Source of the DNA: DASVUS01 sp036388675
Lineage (GTDB): Bacteria > Armatimonadota > Abditibacteriia > Abditibacteriales > Abditibacteriaceae
DNA length: 64,000 nt
Reading direction: 5' to 3'
Assembly (NCBI GenBank): GCA_036388675.1
Contig: DASVRI010000008.1
Coordinates: 3,896 to 67,895, forward strand
In this document: piece after piece, positions 1 to 8,459 of the stretch
Numbering within the stretch: position 1 is the stretch's first letter
Layout: each line of letters begins with the position of its first letter
Translations under genes and position numbers: made by a program
Notes under the pieces: model-generated
Told to the model about the DNA's origin: nothing
Database searches by the model: none
What the model saw: only the letters and a program-made list of their open reading frames with translations

Positions 1-45
1 CAAAACGAAAAGCCTCCGCAGCTATCTGGGCTGCGGAGGCTTCTT
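1..45 (-). terminator. Intrinsic terminator downstream of the PhyH-family gene
   Basis: A 10-bp GC-rich stem (12-21 pairing with 31-40) encloses a 9-nt loop. Read on the minus strand it is followed at once by a T-rich run (TTTTCGTTTTG). It lies just beyond the stop codon of the minus-strand dioxygenase gene, so it most likely ends that transcript. The T run on the plus side (TTCTT) is weaker. Confidence 0.75.
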
Positions 46-61
46 AATGCGTCCATAGTTG

Positions 62-907
62 CTACGGCAAATATTTGCCGGTGCCGCGTGCATCGCGCAG
101 TGCATTCCATTCTTCCGTACCGCAAATGCCGCCACCTTCGGCGACTTCGCGTGCCAGAGTCTCGCCTGCAAAAGTGTGCAGAGGATAGTAGCCGCCGCTC
201 ATCTGCGTCATCGATTGCGGTACGTAGTGGCAGATGAAGGCGCGGCGAAAACGAGTACTCGAAGTGTTGGGATAGGAGCCGTGAATCACGCTGCCATTAA
301 AGAAGAGCACATCGCCGGCTTTGAGGTGGCACGGCACGGCTTGCATTCCGGCGGGCACATCGACTTCTTCGGTCGTGAACGAGACGCGTAAATCGGCCAC
401 ATGCGGACACTGAATGTCGGTTTTGTGCGAGCCGGGCACGACAAACATCCCACCGTTTTCTTCATCGGCATCGTCCAGCGAAAGCCATGCCGCCATGCAA
501 GTGCCGGGTGAAACCAGCAAGTAGAAGTTGTCCTGGTGCAGCGCCTGACCACGCGCGCCCGGCGGCTTGAAGTAGAACATGCTCTGCGAGGCCAAAGCGT
601 CTTCGCCGAAGAGGTCATGCAGCGCGCCTGCAAAACGCTCGTCGAGCATGTAACGTTTGCTGGTTTCGTCAAAGCGGTGCGGCATCATAATGCGCGGATA
701 ACGGCGCAGAATGTCATTGTTGCAATCCTCCCAGGCTGGCGGCTCGTAATGGCCGGGCACAGTCTGCTCATGCATCTGCATGAAATGTTCGAGCAACATC
801 TGCGTTTCCTTGGGCGAAACCACGCCACGCGCCACGAAAAAACCGTCACGTTCATACTGGGCGATTTGCTCTTCAGTGAGTACTCGATTCTCAGTTATTG
901 TCTGCAT
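62..907 (-). CDS. Phytanoyl-CoA dioxygenase (PhyH) family Fe(II)/2-oxoglutarate oxygenase
   Basis: The 281-residue protein carries the PhyH iron-binding facial triad: the HQD motif (His124, Asp126, in ALHQDNFYL) and the distal His209 (SVIHGSY), followed by Arg residues near 219-222 of the kind that bind 2-oxoglutarate. Length fits PhyH enzymes, which are cytosolic hydroxylases of acyl-CoAs, ectoine and many small metabolites. The substrate cannot be read from sequence. I chose the ATG at 907 because GGGAG sits just upstream; an in-frame ATG at 940 lacks that support. One GAGTACTC (878-885) encodes Arg-Val-Leu close to the start and another lies at 253-260. The gene ends at a hairpin terminator. 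Family assignment is firm, function is open. Confidence 0.85.
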   Translation of the reverse strand: MQTITENRVLTEEQIAQYERDGFFVARGVVSPKETQMLLEHFMQMHEQTVPGHYEPPAWEDCNNDILRRYPRIMMPHRFDETSKRYMLDERFAGALHDLFGEDALASQSMFYFKPPGARGQALHQDNFYLLVSPGTCMAAWLSLDDADEENGGMFVVPGSHKTDIQCPHVADLRVSFTTEEVDVPAGMQAVPCHLKAGDVLFFNGSVIHGSYPNTSSTRFRRAFICHYVPQSMTQMSGGYYPLHTFAGETLAREVAEGGGICGTEEWNALRDARGTGKYLP

Positions 908-984
908 AAGTCTCCCGCTTCGTGTTCGAAGTGAGTTCAATTATTCCCACGCTACACTATCACAACCGGGACAAAACCGGCACA

Positions 985-1077
985 TCAGGATTTTCCGAAG
1001 CCGCAGCGTGCTGTCGTTGATGATGCCCCGAACAACAAACCCAATACCAGAGCCGAACGTCGTGCCAGAGTCGTCAT
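985..1077 (-). CDS. Possible 30-residue secreted or leader peptide
   Basis: A short frame in the gap between serA and the PhyH gene, on the same strand. It starts with ATG preceded five bases away by an uninterrupted GGAGGAG, one of the best ribosome-binding sites in the window. The peptide starts MTTLARRSALVLGLLFGA, with charged residues, then a hydrophobic core, then a small-residue stretch (SSTTA) that resembles a signal peptidase site, leaving only about seven residues. It ends 77 bases before the PhyH start. It could be a leader peptide, a tiny exported peptide or chance. The support is the ribosome-binding site and the signal-like composition only. Confidence 0.35.
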   Translation of the reverse strand: MTTLARRSALVLGLLFGASSTTARCGFGKS

Positions 1078-1183
1078 TACCGCTCCTCCATCGATATTGT
1101 TATGGGGCGCAACAGTGCGCCAATGAGGTGCAGGTTTAAATTTTCGTTCGATGTCTATTGTGACACGTTTGGGCAGCGAATTG

Positions 1184-2776
1184 TTATCGCAAATCAACCT
1201 GGCGTGCGCCGAATAAATCGGGTTGTGCATCCAGTTGCTCAATCACTTCTGCCGGCACCGGCTCTTCGAGCGAAATTACCATCACGGCGCGTTCGCCGAC
1301 AGCGGTGCGGCCCACCTGCATGCCGCCGATGTTGATGCCCGCGTTGCCCAGCAGCGTGCCGACACGACCGATCATGCCCGGCTTATCGGTGTTGGGAATC
1401 ACCAGCAGCGTGCCCTGAGGCACGACATCAAGGCGCAAGCCCTGAATGCCTACAATGTGCGGGTCGCGCTCGTTGAAAATAGTGCCGTCAATCTGACGCG
1501 CTCGCTCGCGTCCGTCATCGTTGCGCACCACGCGTGTGACCACCAGGTTGGAATAATCTTCGCTTTTATCGCACTTGGTTTCACTCACGCTGACGCCACG
1601 CTGCTCGGCCAAAAGCGGCGCGTTGACATAACTGACGATTTGCTCGAACGAGCCTTGCAGCAAGCCCTTGAGGAAAACACGCGTCAGCGCCGATGTATCG
1701 TAGTTGTGCAGTTCCCCGCAGTACTCGATAGCGACGCTTTCGATGCGGCCTTCGGCAAGTTGCGCCTGCGTGCGGCCTAACTTTTCCATCAGCGGCAAAA
1801 ACGGCGCGATGAACTCACGCGTCTCGGGCGGCAGCGGCGGCAGGTTGACCGCGCTTTGCGGCGGACGTCCGCTGAGAACATCTACGATCTGACGCGCCAC
1901 ATCCAGCGCGACTTCGACTTGCGCTTCTTCAGTGGACGCGCCGACGTGCGGCGTTAACAGCACGTTAGGCAACTCGCGCAACGGAGAATCGGTCAGTGGC
2001 TCACTTTCGAATACGTCGAGTCCGGCACCGCCTAACTTGCCGTCTTTTAAGGCTTGATACAACGCCGCTTCATCGATAATGCCGCCGCGCGCGCAGTTGA
2101 TAATGATGGCGCCTTCTTTCATGGTGCTGATGGCTTCGGCATCAATTAGGTGGCGCGTTTCTTTGGTGAGCGGCGTGTGAATCGAGATGAAGTCGGCGCG
2201 GCGCAGAATATCTTCCACGCTGGTTGCTTCAATATCGAGTTGATGGGCGCGCGCCGTAGTGAGAAACGGGTCGTATCCGAGTACTCGCATACCAAAGCTT
2301 TGCGCGCGCTTGATGACTTCGGTGCCGATTTTTCCCGTGCCGATAACGCCCAGCGTTTTACCGTAAATCTCGTTGCCCATGAACGACGAGCGCTTCCATT
2401 CGCCGCGCGCCATGCTGCTGTGCGCCGGAACGAGCTTGCGCACCAGAGACAGCATCATGCCCAGTGTGAGTTCCGCTACGGCGACGGTGTTGCCCGCCGG
2501 AGAATTGACCACGATAACGCCGCGCTCGGTCGCTGCCCCAACATCGATATTATCGACACCGACACCGGCGCGTCCCACAATCTGCAAGCGTCGCGCGGCT
2601 TCCAGCACGGGCCGCGTGATCTTGGTCGCGGAGCGCACCATGAGCGCGTCGTAGCGCGGCACTTCCGCGATGAGTTCGGCTTCTTTGAGGCCGGTTTTCA
2701 CCGTCACGTCGGCGACTTGCTGCAGAATTTGAATTCCGTCTTCGGCGATGGCATCGCAGATCAAAACGTCGGGCAT
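1184..2776 (-). CDS. serA: D-3-phosphoglycerate dehydrogenase, long form with ACT domain
   Basis: This cytosolic enzyme oxidises 3-phosphoglycerate with NAD+, the first step of serine synthesis. At 530 residues it matches the long type: catalytic and Rossmann region (GTGKIG near residue 150), catalytic Arg in NCARGGIIDE, Glu in GLDVFESEP and His in LTPHVGAS, then the intervening allosteric substrate-binding domain and a C-terminal ACT domain (GMIGRVGTLLGNAGINIGGM). The start at 2776 follows AGGAG with normal spacing; a frame extension to 2827 has no ribosome-binding site. GAGTACTC at 2279-2286 encodes Arg-Val-Leu within the NAD-binding fold. Upstream lies the divergent cassette-like block. 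Confidence 0.97.
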   Translation of the reverse strand: MPDVLICDAIAEDGIQILQQVADVTVKTGLKEAELIAEVPRYDALMVRSATKITRPVLEAARRLQIVGRAGVGVDNIDVGAATERGVIVVNSPAGNTVAVAELTLGMMLSLVRKLVPAHSSMARGEWKRSSFMGNEIYGKTLGVIGTGKIGTEVIKRAQSFGMRVLGYDPFLTTARAHQLDIEATSVEDILRRADFISIHTPLTKETRHLIDAEAISTMKEGAIIINCARGGIIDEAALYQALKDGKLGGAGLDVFESEPLTDSPLRELPNVLLTPHVGASTEEAQVEVALDVARQIVDVLSGRPPQSAVNLPPLPPETREFIAPFLPLMEKLGRTQAQLAEGRIESVAIEYCGELHNYDTSALTRVFLKGLLQGSFEQIVSYVNAPLLAEQRGVSVSETKCDKSEDYSNLVVTRVVRNDDGRERARQIDGTIFNERDPHIVGIQGLRLDVVPQGTLLVIPNTDKPGMIGRVGTLLGNAGINIGGMQVGRTAVGERAVMVISLEEPVPAEVIEQLDAQPDLFGARQVDLR

Positions 2777-2909
2777 TGATGGCTCCTGGTAGTAGTGGGT
2801 AAAACCTTGCGGGTTGACCCATGACATTATAAATCAAAGAGCACCAAGCGGTATAATAATGAGTTCTGCCGGTGTGCGCGGCTTGCCTGCATGTTATCAT
2901 GAAAATATC

Positions 2910-3326
2910 ATGCTTTACTACGATGGCAAAGGTCGCTACCAAGAGGAATGTGGCGAATTGTGGCGGCAATTAGTTCCGGCATCTGGGCAAGCGGATACAG
3001 TTCAAGGTGAACTTATTCGGGTTATCACGAAACTTGAGGACGAGTGTTTGCGAAACGGCAATGGCAACTGGGATATGGGTCATCGTATGTTTACGAATTT
3101 CCTGTACAAGCATCTGCGGGATAGCAACGTTTTTGATGCAAAAACCATCGCCCAAATAGAAGCAGATATTGCAGCCATTCGTGACTTTGGCAGCGGTAAG
3201 CAATCGCCAAGTTATAAAGAGGATACAGAAGACGAGTTTGATCGTATTACTGATCGAGTTGCAGAATGGTGCAAGGCGCACCCGGAACCCATAAAACACG
3301 AGAAGAATGCCAAACTTAAAAGATGA
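2910..3326 (+). CDS. Hypothetical protein, first gene of a cassette-like block
   Basis: A 138-residue soluble protein with no signal or membrane segment. It begins MLYYDGKGRYQEECGELWRQ and has acidic helical stretches and a Lys-rich tail. I do not recognise a functional domain. Base composition is more AT-rich than the flanking serA gene and the frame lacks the GAGTACTC palindrome. It is followed 20 bases later by an attC-like inverted repeat, which makes it look like an integron gene cassette. An in-frame ATG at 2814 would overlap the serA upstream region; the start at 2910 gives a more typical product, though no strong ribosome-binding site is visible. Confidence 0.6.
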   Translation: MLYYDGKGRYQEECGELWRQLVPASGQADTVQGELIRVITKLEDECLRNGNGNWDMGHRMFTNFLYKHLRDSNVFDAKTIAQIEADIAAIRDFGSGKQSPSYKEDTEDEFDRITDRVAEWCKAHPEPIKHEKNAKLKR

Positions 3327-3346
3327 AATTCAAACGTCCAAACACC

Positions 3347-3433
3347 AGCAGAACAAATCGCTGCACCCGACTGCTTACAGCTCCGTTCGTTCCTCACTCC
3401 GCTTCCAGCAGCGGGTGAGCTCAGCCGTTATAT
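3347..3433 (+). repeat. attC-like cassette recombination site A
   Basis: The segment has the layout of an integron attC site. The left arm AGAACAAATCGCTGCACC pairs imperfectly with the right arm GGTGAGCTCAGCCGTTAT. Between them is a stem CTCAC-T-CCGCT / AGCGG-GTGAG with one bulged T, like the extrahelical bases of attC. The right core GTTATAT is one base off the GTTRRRY consensus. It lies directly between two small same-strand genes. The core GCTTCCAGCAGCGGGTGAG recurs at sites B and 28.15 kb. Confidence 0.6.
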
Positions 3434-3477
3434 GGCACCGAGCGGCTTAGCTGGTGGCGCAGTACAATCAAGGCATT

Positions 3478-3879
3478 ATGAACGGCTGCGTCATTTGTCA
3501 ACTTACTAATAATGAACTGCCTTCGTGGGTGGTTTATGAGGATGAAAACGCTATTTGCTTTCTTCCTCGTGAAGTCGAAGCTTTCGGTCACACTATCATT
3601 GCGCCCAAAGCACATTACGCCGACTTATTTTCGGTGCCCACGGACATTTTGAATTATGTTCTCGGCATCAGCCAAAAGGTTGCTCTGCATTACCAAACGT
3701 CCATTGGCGCAACAGGTATAAATCTGCTTCACGCCAGTGGCGGCGCGGCTCAGCAATCGGTGCCGCATTTCCACATTCACCTGATCCCCAGGTTCAACAA
3801 CGATGGTATGGATGCCTGGCCTAAATTGCCTGGAACACAAATAGGCAAAGATGAGCTGCTCAAAGAATTACGACTGTAA
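3478..3879 (+). CDS. HIT-family hydrolase (Hint/Fhit-type)
   Basis: A 133-residue protein with the defining histidine triad HFHIHLIP near residue 107 and the usual N-terminal CVICQL and VYEDENAICF segments. HIT proteins are small cytosolic hydrolases or transferases acting on nucleotidyl substrates such as AMP-lysine or Ap4A; the exact substrate is not predictable. Length is normal. The start follows CAAGG. It sits between attC-like sites A and B on the plus strand, opposite to the flanking chromosomal genes, and lacks GAGTACTC, so I read it as a captured gene cassette with its own translation start. Confidence 0.85.
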   Translation: MNGCVICQLTNNELPSWVVYEDENAICFLPREVEAFGHTIIAPKAHYADLFSVPTDILNYVLGISQKVALHYQTSIGATGINLLHASGGAAQQSVPHFHIHLIPRFNNDGMDAWPKLPGTQIGKDELLKELRL

Positions 3880-3893
3880 TGCACTAAGTCTCA

Positions 3894-3966
3894 CAGAACA
3901 AGCCGTTGCTCCCGACCGCTACAATACGCTTCCAGCGGCGGCTGAATTCAGTCATTGGGTTAGGGC
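3894..3966 (+). repeat. attC-like cassette recombination site B (degenerate)
   Basis: Immediately after the HIT gene there is a left arm AGAACAAGCCGTTGCTCC and a right arm built on GCTTCCAGCGGCGGCTGAA, ending in GTTAGGG, a near match to the GTTRRRY core. The central segment has the same GCTTCCAGC.GCGG core as site A. The arms pair less well than at A, so this may be a decayed site. It is followed by about 90 bases with no gene before the kinase start. Confidence 0.45.
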
Positions 3967-4053
3967 TCACGCCTTAGGTGATATGTTACACCTCCTAAAA
4001 ATCACCAAGTATGTTCGATGCGGTCGGCATAGCGTTAGCAACGATTATTCTTG

Positions 4054-4542
4054 ATGAAGCGTATTTTTATAACGGGAATGTCAGGCACCGGGAAATCATC
4101 CGTGATGGAGGCGTTACTGGCTCGTGAGTTTGCTGCCATTGATACGGACTATGATGATTGGTGTGAGCTGTCGTTTCTAAATGGTCAATCCGAATGGATT
4201 TGGCGTGAAGATCGTATGCAGAATCTCCTCGTCACTCCACGGGAATCTGCGCTATTTGTTTCTGGATGCCGTTCAAATCAAGCGAAGTTTTATCGATTCT
4301 TCGATTACAAAATACTCTTGAGTGCCCCGCTTGAAGTGATGCTCCAACGAGTAGCGAAACGTTCCTCAAATCCCTATGGCAAGAGTGAGCAAGAACGCGC
4401 CGAGATATACCTCAATTTCGAATATGTCCAGCCCTTGTTGAGGAAGAGTGCAGATTTTGAGCTTGATACAACAACAATGAGTGTCAATGAAGTCGCTGAC
4501 TTTCTGGCAAGACTCACGTCGAGTTCATTGCAGGATGATTAG
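4054..4542 (+). CDS. P-loop nucleoside/shikimate-kinase-like protein
   Basis: A 162-residue protein with an N-terminal Walker A loop GMSGTGKSS (residues 8-16), an acidic DTDYDDW segment, and a lid-like QRVAKRSSNPYGKS region, in the order typical of small adenylate/shikimate-kinase-fold enzymes (AAA_18-like). The phosphorylated substrate cannot be named. The ATG at 4054 is preceded by an in-frame TTG at 4051. The gene lacks GAGTACTC and follows attC-like site B, so it looks like the third cassette. A weak partial repeat (ACCCAAC left core at about 4549, GGTGAGC near 4586) follows it, perhaps the ruined last attC. Confidence 0.75.
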   Translation: MKRIFITGMSGTGKSSVMEALLAREFAAIDTDYDDWCELSFLNGQSEWIWREDRMQNLLVTPRESALFVSGCRSNQAKFYRFFDYKILLSAPLEVMLQRVAKRSSNPYGKSEQERAEIYLNFEYVQPLLRKSADFELDTTTMSVNEVADFLARLTSSSLQDD

Positions 4543-4613
4543 CTCCACCCAACAGCCGCTCCATAAAAGTGACGAACAGCGCGATAGGTGAGCTTTACCG
4601 CGAGTGCAGGTCT

Positions 4614-6587
4614 TTAGACAACGGCTTCAGTTGTCTCCACCAGATGCGGCGAGACTTCGTAGCGCGCTTTGCCGTTTTTCTTGGCCTGATACATCATGCC
4701 GTCGGCGCGTTTCATGATGCTGTCGGGGGTATCTTCGTGGTTGCCCAGCGCGACACCGATGCTGGGCGGCGCGTGAACTTCGTGGCCCTTGAGCATTACC
4801 GGTTCCAGCATGTTGTTCAGCAGACGGTTGGCCACAACTAACGCCTGTGAAATATCGGTGATGTTGTCCAGCATGATGGTGAATTCGTCACCAGCCAGGC
4901 GCGCGCCGGTGTCGCCGGAACGAATCGAATCGAGTACTCTCTGTGCCGTGGCAATGAGCAAATCATCGCCCGCGTCATGGCCCAGCGTGTCGTTGGTTTT
5001 CTTGAAGTTGTCGAGGTCGATAAAGAACACCGCGACCATGGTTTTGCTGCGACGGCAGCGCACGAGCGCATGACCCAGACGATCAACGAACAGGGCACGA
5101 TTGGGCAATTTGGTCAGCGGATCGTGAAACGCTTGAAACATTAAACGGTCTTCGTTGGCTTTGCGGTCGGTGATGTCGGCCAGCGACAGAATACTACCGG
5201 AAATCTTGCCGTCTTCACCGCGCAGTGGCGCCGCGTTCACCGACACGACAACGATCTGCCCACTGGCGTGCTGCACCGAATGCTCGATGCCATACACCGC
5301 TTCCTCAGTACTCAGTGCGCGCACGTAAGGCAATTCTTCGCCAGAGAATGGCGTGCCGTCGGTCTGCGTGATTTTCCATCGCTCGTCGGCGTAAGAACGG
5401 CCCACAATATCTTGCCGATTTGCGCCAAATACCAGTTCCGCCGCCGGATTAGCGAACGTTACGATGCCCTCACGATCGACCATGACAATCGCTTCGGCAA
5501 CGGTTTCCACAATGCGCGCCAGACGCTCTTCACTGGCACGCAAACGATTTTCGGCGCGCTTTTTCTCCGTAATGTCGGTGCAGGCGCCCACCAGTTTTAA
5601 TAGCTTCTTGTGCGAGCCATAAACGGGCTTGCCGCGATGCGACCAGTCGCGGTAAGAGCCGTTACGATGGCGCATGCGATACTCGACCTGAAACTCTTCG
5701 CCCTCGTCACAGGCGCGCGTATAAAGCGCGATAATCTTTTCGGCTTCCTCGGGATGAATGCTGTCGGCCCAGGCTTCAACCGTGCGTGGGAACGAGCCGT
5801 GCGCGTAGCCCAGCATCAGGTCGATTTGTCCCAGCCATTCGATGCGCCCCGCTTCGGGATACATTGCGTACAACACATCGCTGGCGTTGAGCGCCATCTG
5901 GCGATACGATTCTTCGTTTTCCTTGAGGCGCGCGCGAATGCTTTCGAGTTCCTGGCGCACACGCGCTGCCTCAATGGCTTCGGGCGAATCGTGTCCTTGC
6001 TGTGCGTCATCTAGGGAGCGCGCGAACAACGCCAGATGAAGCGGCCCGGCTTGCAGCCTGCGCTCCATTAATGACAGCAATCCGATGCCGCAAGCGACGC
6101 CTCCGACGGCGGCTAACCCCAAGCTGAGATAGACGAACGTTTGTCGCACCTGCTGCAGCCCGCTGCGTGGTGCGTCGGCGCGCAGCATGAAGTGGGGCAC
6201 GCCACGAGCGCCGCGCAGCACAAGGTAAGCCGCAATACGCTCGTTGCCCAGCCGTGTCGTAAACGGCAAATCTTTCTTCAGGCGGCCACGGACAATTTGA
6301 AAATCAGGCGGCAAATCGTTGAGACGCCGCAAGGTCAGACGCGCGCCTATGCGACGCGATACGCTGTTGCGCTCCGCGTCGCTAATGACTCTTGTGAGAA
6401 TTCCCTTGCTGCCGCCGAAAGCATTACGTGCGCGCCCTGCGATCTGCGCGATTTGTGCTTGCTCGCGCGCCAGGAAGAAACGCGTGCCGATAATAGTCGC
6501 GGCGCGTGGCGCTGTGACATACAGCATTCCTCCCAGCAGCAACAGCAAAATTCCAACGACCAGGCTTTTTGCCCCCGGTGTTTTCAT
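4614..6587 (-). CDS. Membrane-bound PAS-PAS-GGDEF diguanylate cyclase
   Basis: A 657-residue sensor enzyme predicted to make cyclic di-GMP at the inner membrane. Order: transmembrane segment near residues 8-28 (SLVVGILLLLLGGMLYV), an extracytoplasmic region to about 150, a second membrane helix (VYLSLGLAAVGGVACGIGLL), a charged helical linker, PAS domain 1 (HRNGSYRDWSHRGKPVY), PAS domain 2 (FANPAAELVFGANRQDIVG), then a GGDEF domain with FIDLDNFKKTNDTLGH and a signature reading AGDEF, a variant compatible with activity. No EAL domain follows. The ATG at 6587 gives a typical N-in signal anchor; an in-frame TTG at 6635 is possible. Cyclic di-GMP could connect to the pilus ATPases at 31-34 kb, but that is inference. 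Confidence 0.9.
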   Translation of the reverse strand: MKTPGAKSLVVGILLLLLGGMLYVTAPRAATIIGTRFFLAREQAQIAQIAGRARNAFGGSKGILTRVISDAERNSVSRRIGARLTLRRLNDLPPDFQIVRGRLKKDLPFTTRLGNERIAAYLVLRGARGVPHFMLRADAPRSGLQQVRQTFVYLSLGLAAVGGVACGIGLLSLMERRLQAGPLHLALFARSLDDAQQGHDSPEAIEAARVRQELESIRARLKENEESYRQMALNASDVLYAMYPEAGRIEWLGQIDLMLGYAHGSFPRTVEAWADSIHPEEAEKIIALYTRACDEGEEFQVEYRMRHRNGSYRDWSHRGKPVYGSHKKLLKLVGACTDITEKKRAENRLRASEERLARIVETVAEAIVMVDREGIVTFANPAAELVFGANRQDIVGRSYADERWKITQTDGTPFSGEELPYVRALSTEEAVYGIEHSVQHASGQIVVVSVNAAPLRGEDGKISGSILSLADITDRKANEDRLMFQAFHDPLTKLPNRALFVDRLGHALVRCRRSKTMVAVFFIDLDNFKKTNDTLGHDAGDDLLIATAQRVLDSIRSGDTGARLAGDEFTIMLDNITDISQALVVANRLLNNMLEPVMLKGHEVHAPPSIGVALGNHEDTPDSIMKRADGMMYQAKKNGKARYEVSPHLVETTEAVV

Positions 6588-6747
6588 TGCATCAACATGT
6601 TCAGCTCTGCGCTTTGCTCTTTCCGGTACGTCCAAGAGTCAACGCCGTCCGAGAGTCAATAGAGGAACTGATAGTGCTGATGTGTATCGCATCGAAATCG
6701 CCAACGGTGCCGCAGTGTGGCCGGGCACGGTTGCCGACACTACGATC

Positions 6748-8127
6748 TCAAGCGGCAGAACGCGCTGTTTTGGAATAGTGAACGCTGCGGTATAGATCGA
6801 GTACTCGTTGTGCGGTCGTTTCGATGGCGTAAGGACGGCTGTCTTGCAGGGCGTTGGCAGCACGACGCGCCCGCTCATCTGCATCCGAGAGCGCCAGGAC
6901 CAGGGCGCGCGCCAGTTCATCGACTTGAGGCGGCGCCAGCCAGCCGTTGCGGCCATCGACGACGGTATCCACCACGCCGGGCGAATTTGTGCCCACGCAC
7001 GACAGACCGGCAGCCATGGCTTCAATAAAGGTGAGCGGGTGAACTTCGCTAAACGACGCCGAGGCAAAAACGTCACACTCGGCCAGTGCCTGCGGCACAG
7101 TTTCATAAGGAAGAGCGCCGCGGAACGTCACACAATCATGCAGCCCCAGGGTCTGCGCATGGCGCTGCAAATCGGCTTCGGCGGGCCCATCACCGATCAG
7201 CACCAAACGCGCGGCAGGCACTTCGCGATGCGCCAATGCAAAAGCGTCGAGCAGGGTTTCACAGTTCTTTTCCGGTGCCAGACGGCCCAGATAGACGACC
7301 ACCGGATTGCGCGTTGCGCCCTTTTGCGAGTACTCGGAAGTGCCGGTACGTGCAGCGCCTTTGCTCACGGCACGGTGGAAACGCTCCAACTCGATGCCGT
7401 TGGGAATGACTTCGACCGGCGTCGTGACACCCCACGTACCCAACACCTGCGCCAGCGAAGCTGAAGGCGCGATTACGGCATCACAACGGTTGGCGAACTG
7501 CGCGGCGCGGCGCGTCAGGCGCTCACCCACCGCTTCAGTGGGTACAAAGGGTACGACGCGCTGCACGTAGTGGCTGTAGATATCGTAACGCGTCTGGTTG
7601 GTGAAGATGAGTGGCTGCTCGGGAAGTGCGATGCGCAAGGCCAACCGTCCGGAGATAAACGGATGATGAACATGAATGATGTCCATCTCGCGCAATAATT
7701 GTTTCATCCACAACGGATAGCGCATGCCCAGGAAATATCCCGAATTGAATAGCGGCAGCGCCGGCGCGTGATGCACATGCACACCTTTTTCTTCGCTGTC
7801 GAGTTCTCGTGGCGGCACGCGCAGCAGGTGCGGCGGGTGAGCCAATAATCCTTCGGGCGCCATACGCAAATCCAAAGTTGGCGCAAAGGTGAAAATGTGC
7901 GGCTCGTGTCCCCAAGCGGCGAGTTGGCGCGCCAGAAGCGACACCATGTGTGTCACACCGTTGGCGATGGGCAGATAGGTATCCGTCATCAACCCGATGC
8001 GCAGCGAGGTGCCACGGTCGTGGCGCGGCGCAGAACCCCTTTGAGGGCCGGTATCACGAGGGGGTGAGGGAGGCAGTGCTGTCGTGGTGGAGACACTCAC
8101 AAATGATTTTGCTCCTGAGGCAGGCAT
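6748..8127 (-). CDS. Glycosyltransferase family 4 (GT-B fold)
   Basis: A cytosolic GT-B enzyme. The N-terminal acceptor domain starts at LRIGLMTDTYLP. The C-terminal donor domain carries GRLAPEKNCETLLDAF and the E-x7-E motif in EVHPLTFIEAMAAG. The family includes mannosyl- and glucosyltransferases that build glycolipids or polysaccharide precursors; neither sugar nor acceptor can be inferred here. About 45 residues of Pro/Thr/Ser-rich sequence precede the recognisable fold, so the true start may be internal; I used the ATG at 8127, with a TTG at 8142 as an alternative. Two GAGTACTC copies lie inside (6799, 7328), one read as Arg-Val-Leu and one as Glu-Tyr-Ser. Confidence 0.85.
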   Translation of the reverse strand: MPASGAKSFVSVSTTTALPPSPPRDTGPQRGSAPRHDRGTSLRIGLMTDTYLPIANGVTHMVSLLARQLAAWGHEPHIFTFAPTLDLRMAPEGLLAHPPHLLRVPPRELDSEEKGVHVHHAPALPLFNSGYFLGMRYPLWMKQLLREMDIIHVHHPFISGRLALRIALPEQPLIFTNQTRYDIYSHYVQRVVPFVPTEAVGERLTRRAAQFANRCDAVIAPSASLAQVLGTWGVTTPVEVIPNGIELERFHRAVSKGAARTGTSEYSQKGATRNPVVVYLGRLAPEKNCETLLDAFALAHREVPAARLVLIGDGPAEADLQRHAQTLGLHDCVTFRGALPYETVPQALAECDVFASASFSEVHPLTFIEAMAAGLSCVGTNSPGVVDTVVDGRNGWLAPPQVDELARALVLALSDADERARRAANALQDSRPYAIETTAQRVLDLYRSVHYSKTARSAA

Positions 8128-8459
8128 CACTCCCACGCGCAAGCGAATAAGTCAGCGACTGCTTCGCTTGCGCTCTGCGCGGTAGCCATACGCGGCGTTG
8201 CGATACGCGCTCTTGCAGTGTGCGCCCTTATGGACGTGGGAAGATTGATGCGCTAGTTTAGCAGCGCGCGACAGCACTTTGCAGTACGGCTATTAACGGA
8301 CACCGCGAGAAACTCGTTAAGAGCACTTTAGGTCATTACTTGTGCTTGCCTCGGAACACAGATTCCACTACATGGAATAGCTCTTGCTAATCGGCGCACT
8401 TCGATACACAAGAGGTCCCTGTCGGGCAAAACTCATTGAGGGGTAACAGAGGAGAAGCC
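8128..8459. other. Divergent intergenic region with one hairpin
   Basis: This gap separates the divergently transcribed glycosyltransferase and alcohol dehydrogenase genes. An 11-bp inverted repeat (GCGCAAGCGAA at 8137-8147 with its complement at 8163-8173) lies next to the glycosyltransferase start region. I see no convincing -35/-10 pair for either gene and no additional coding frame. Confidence 0.5.
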
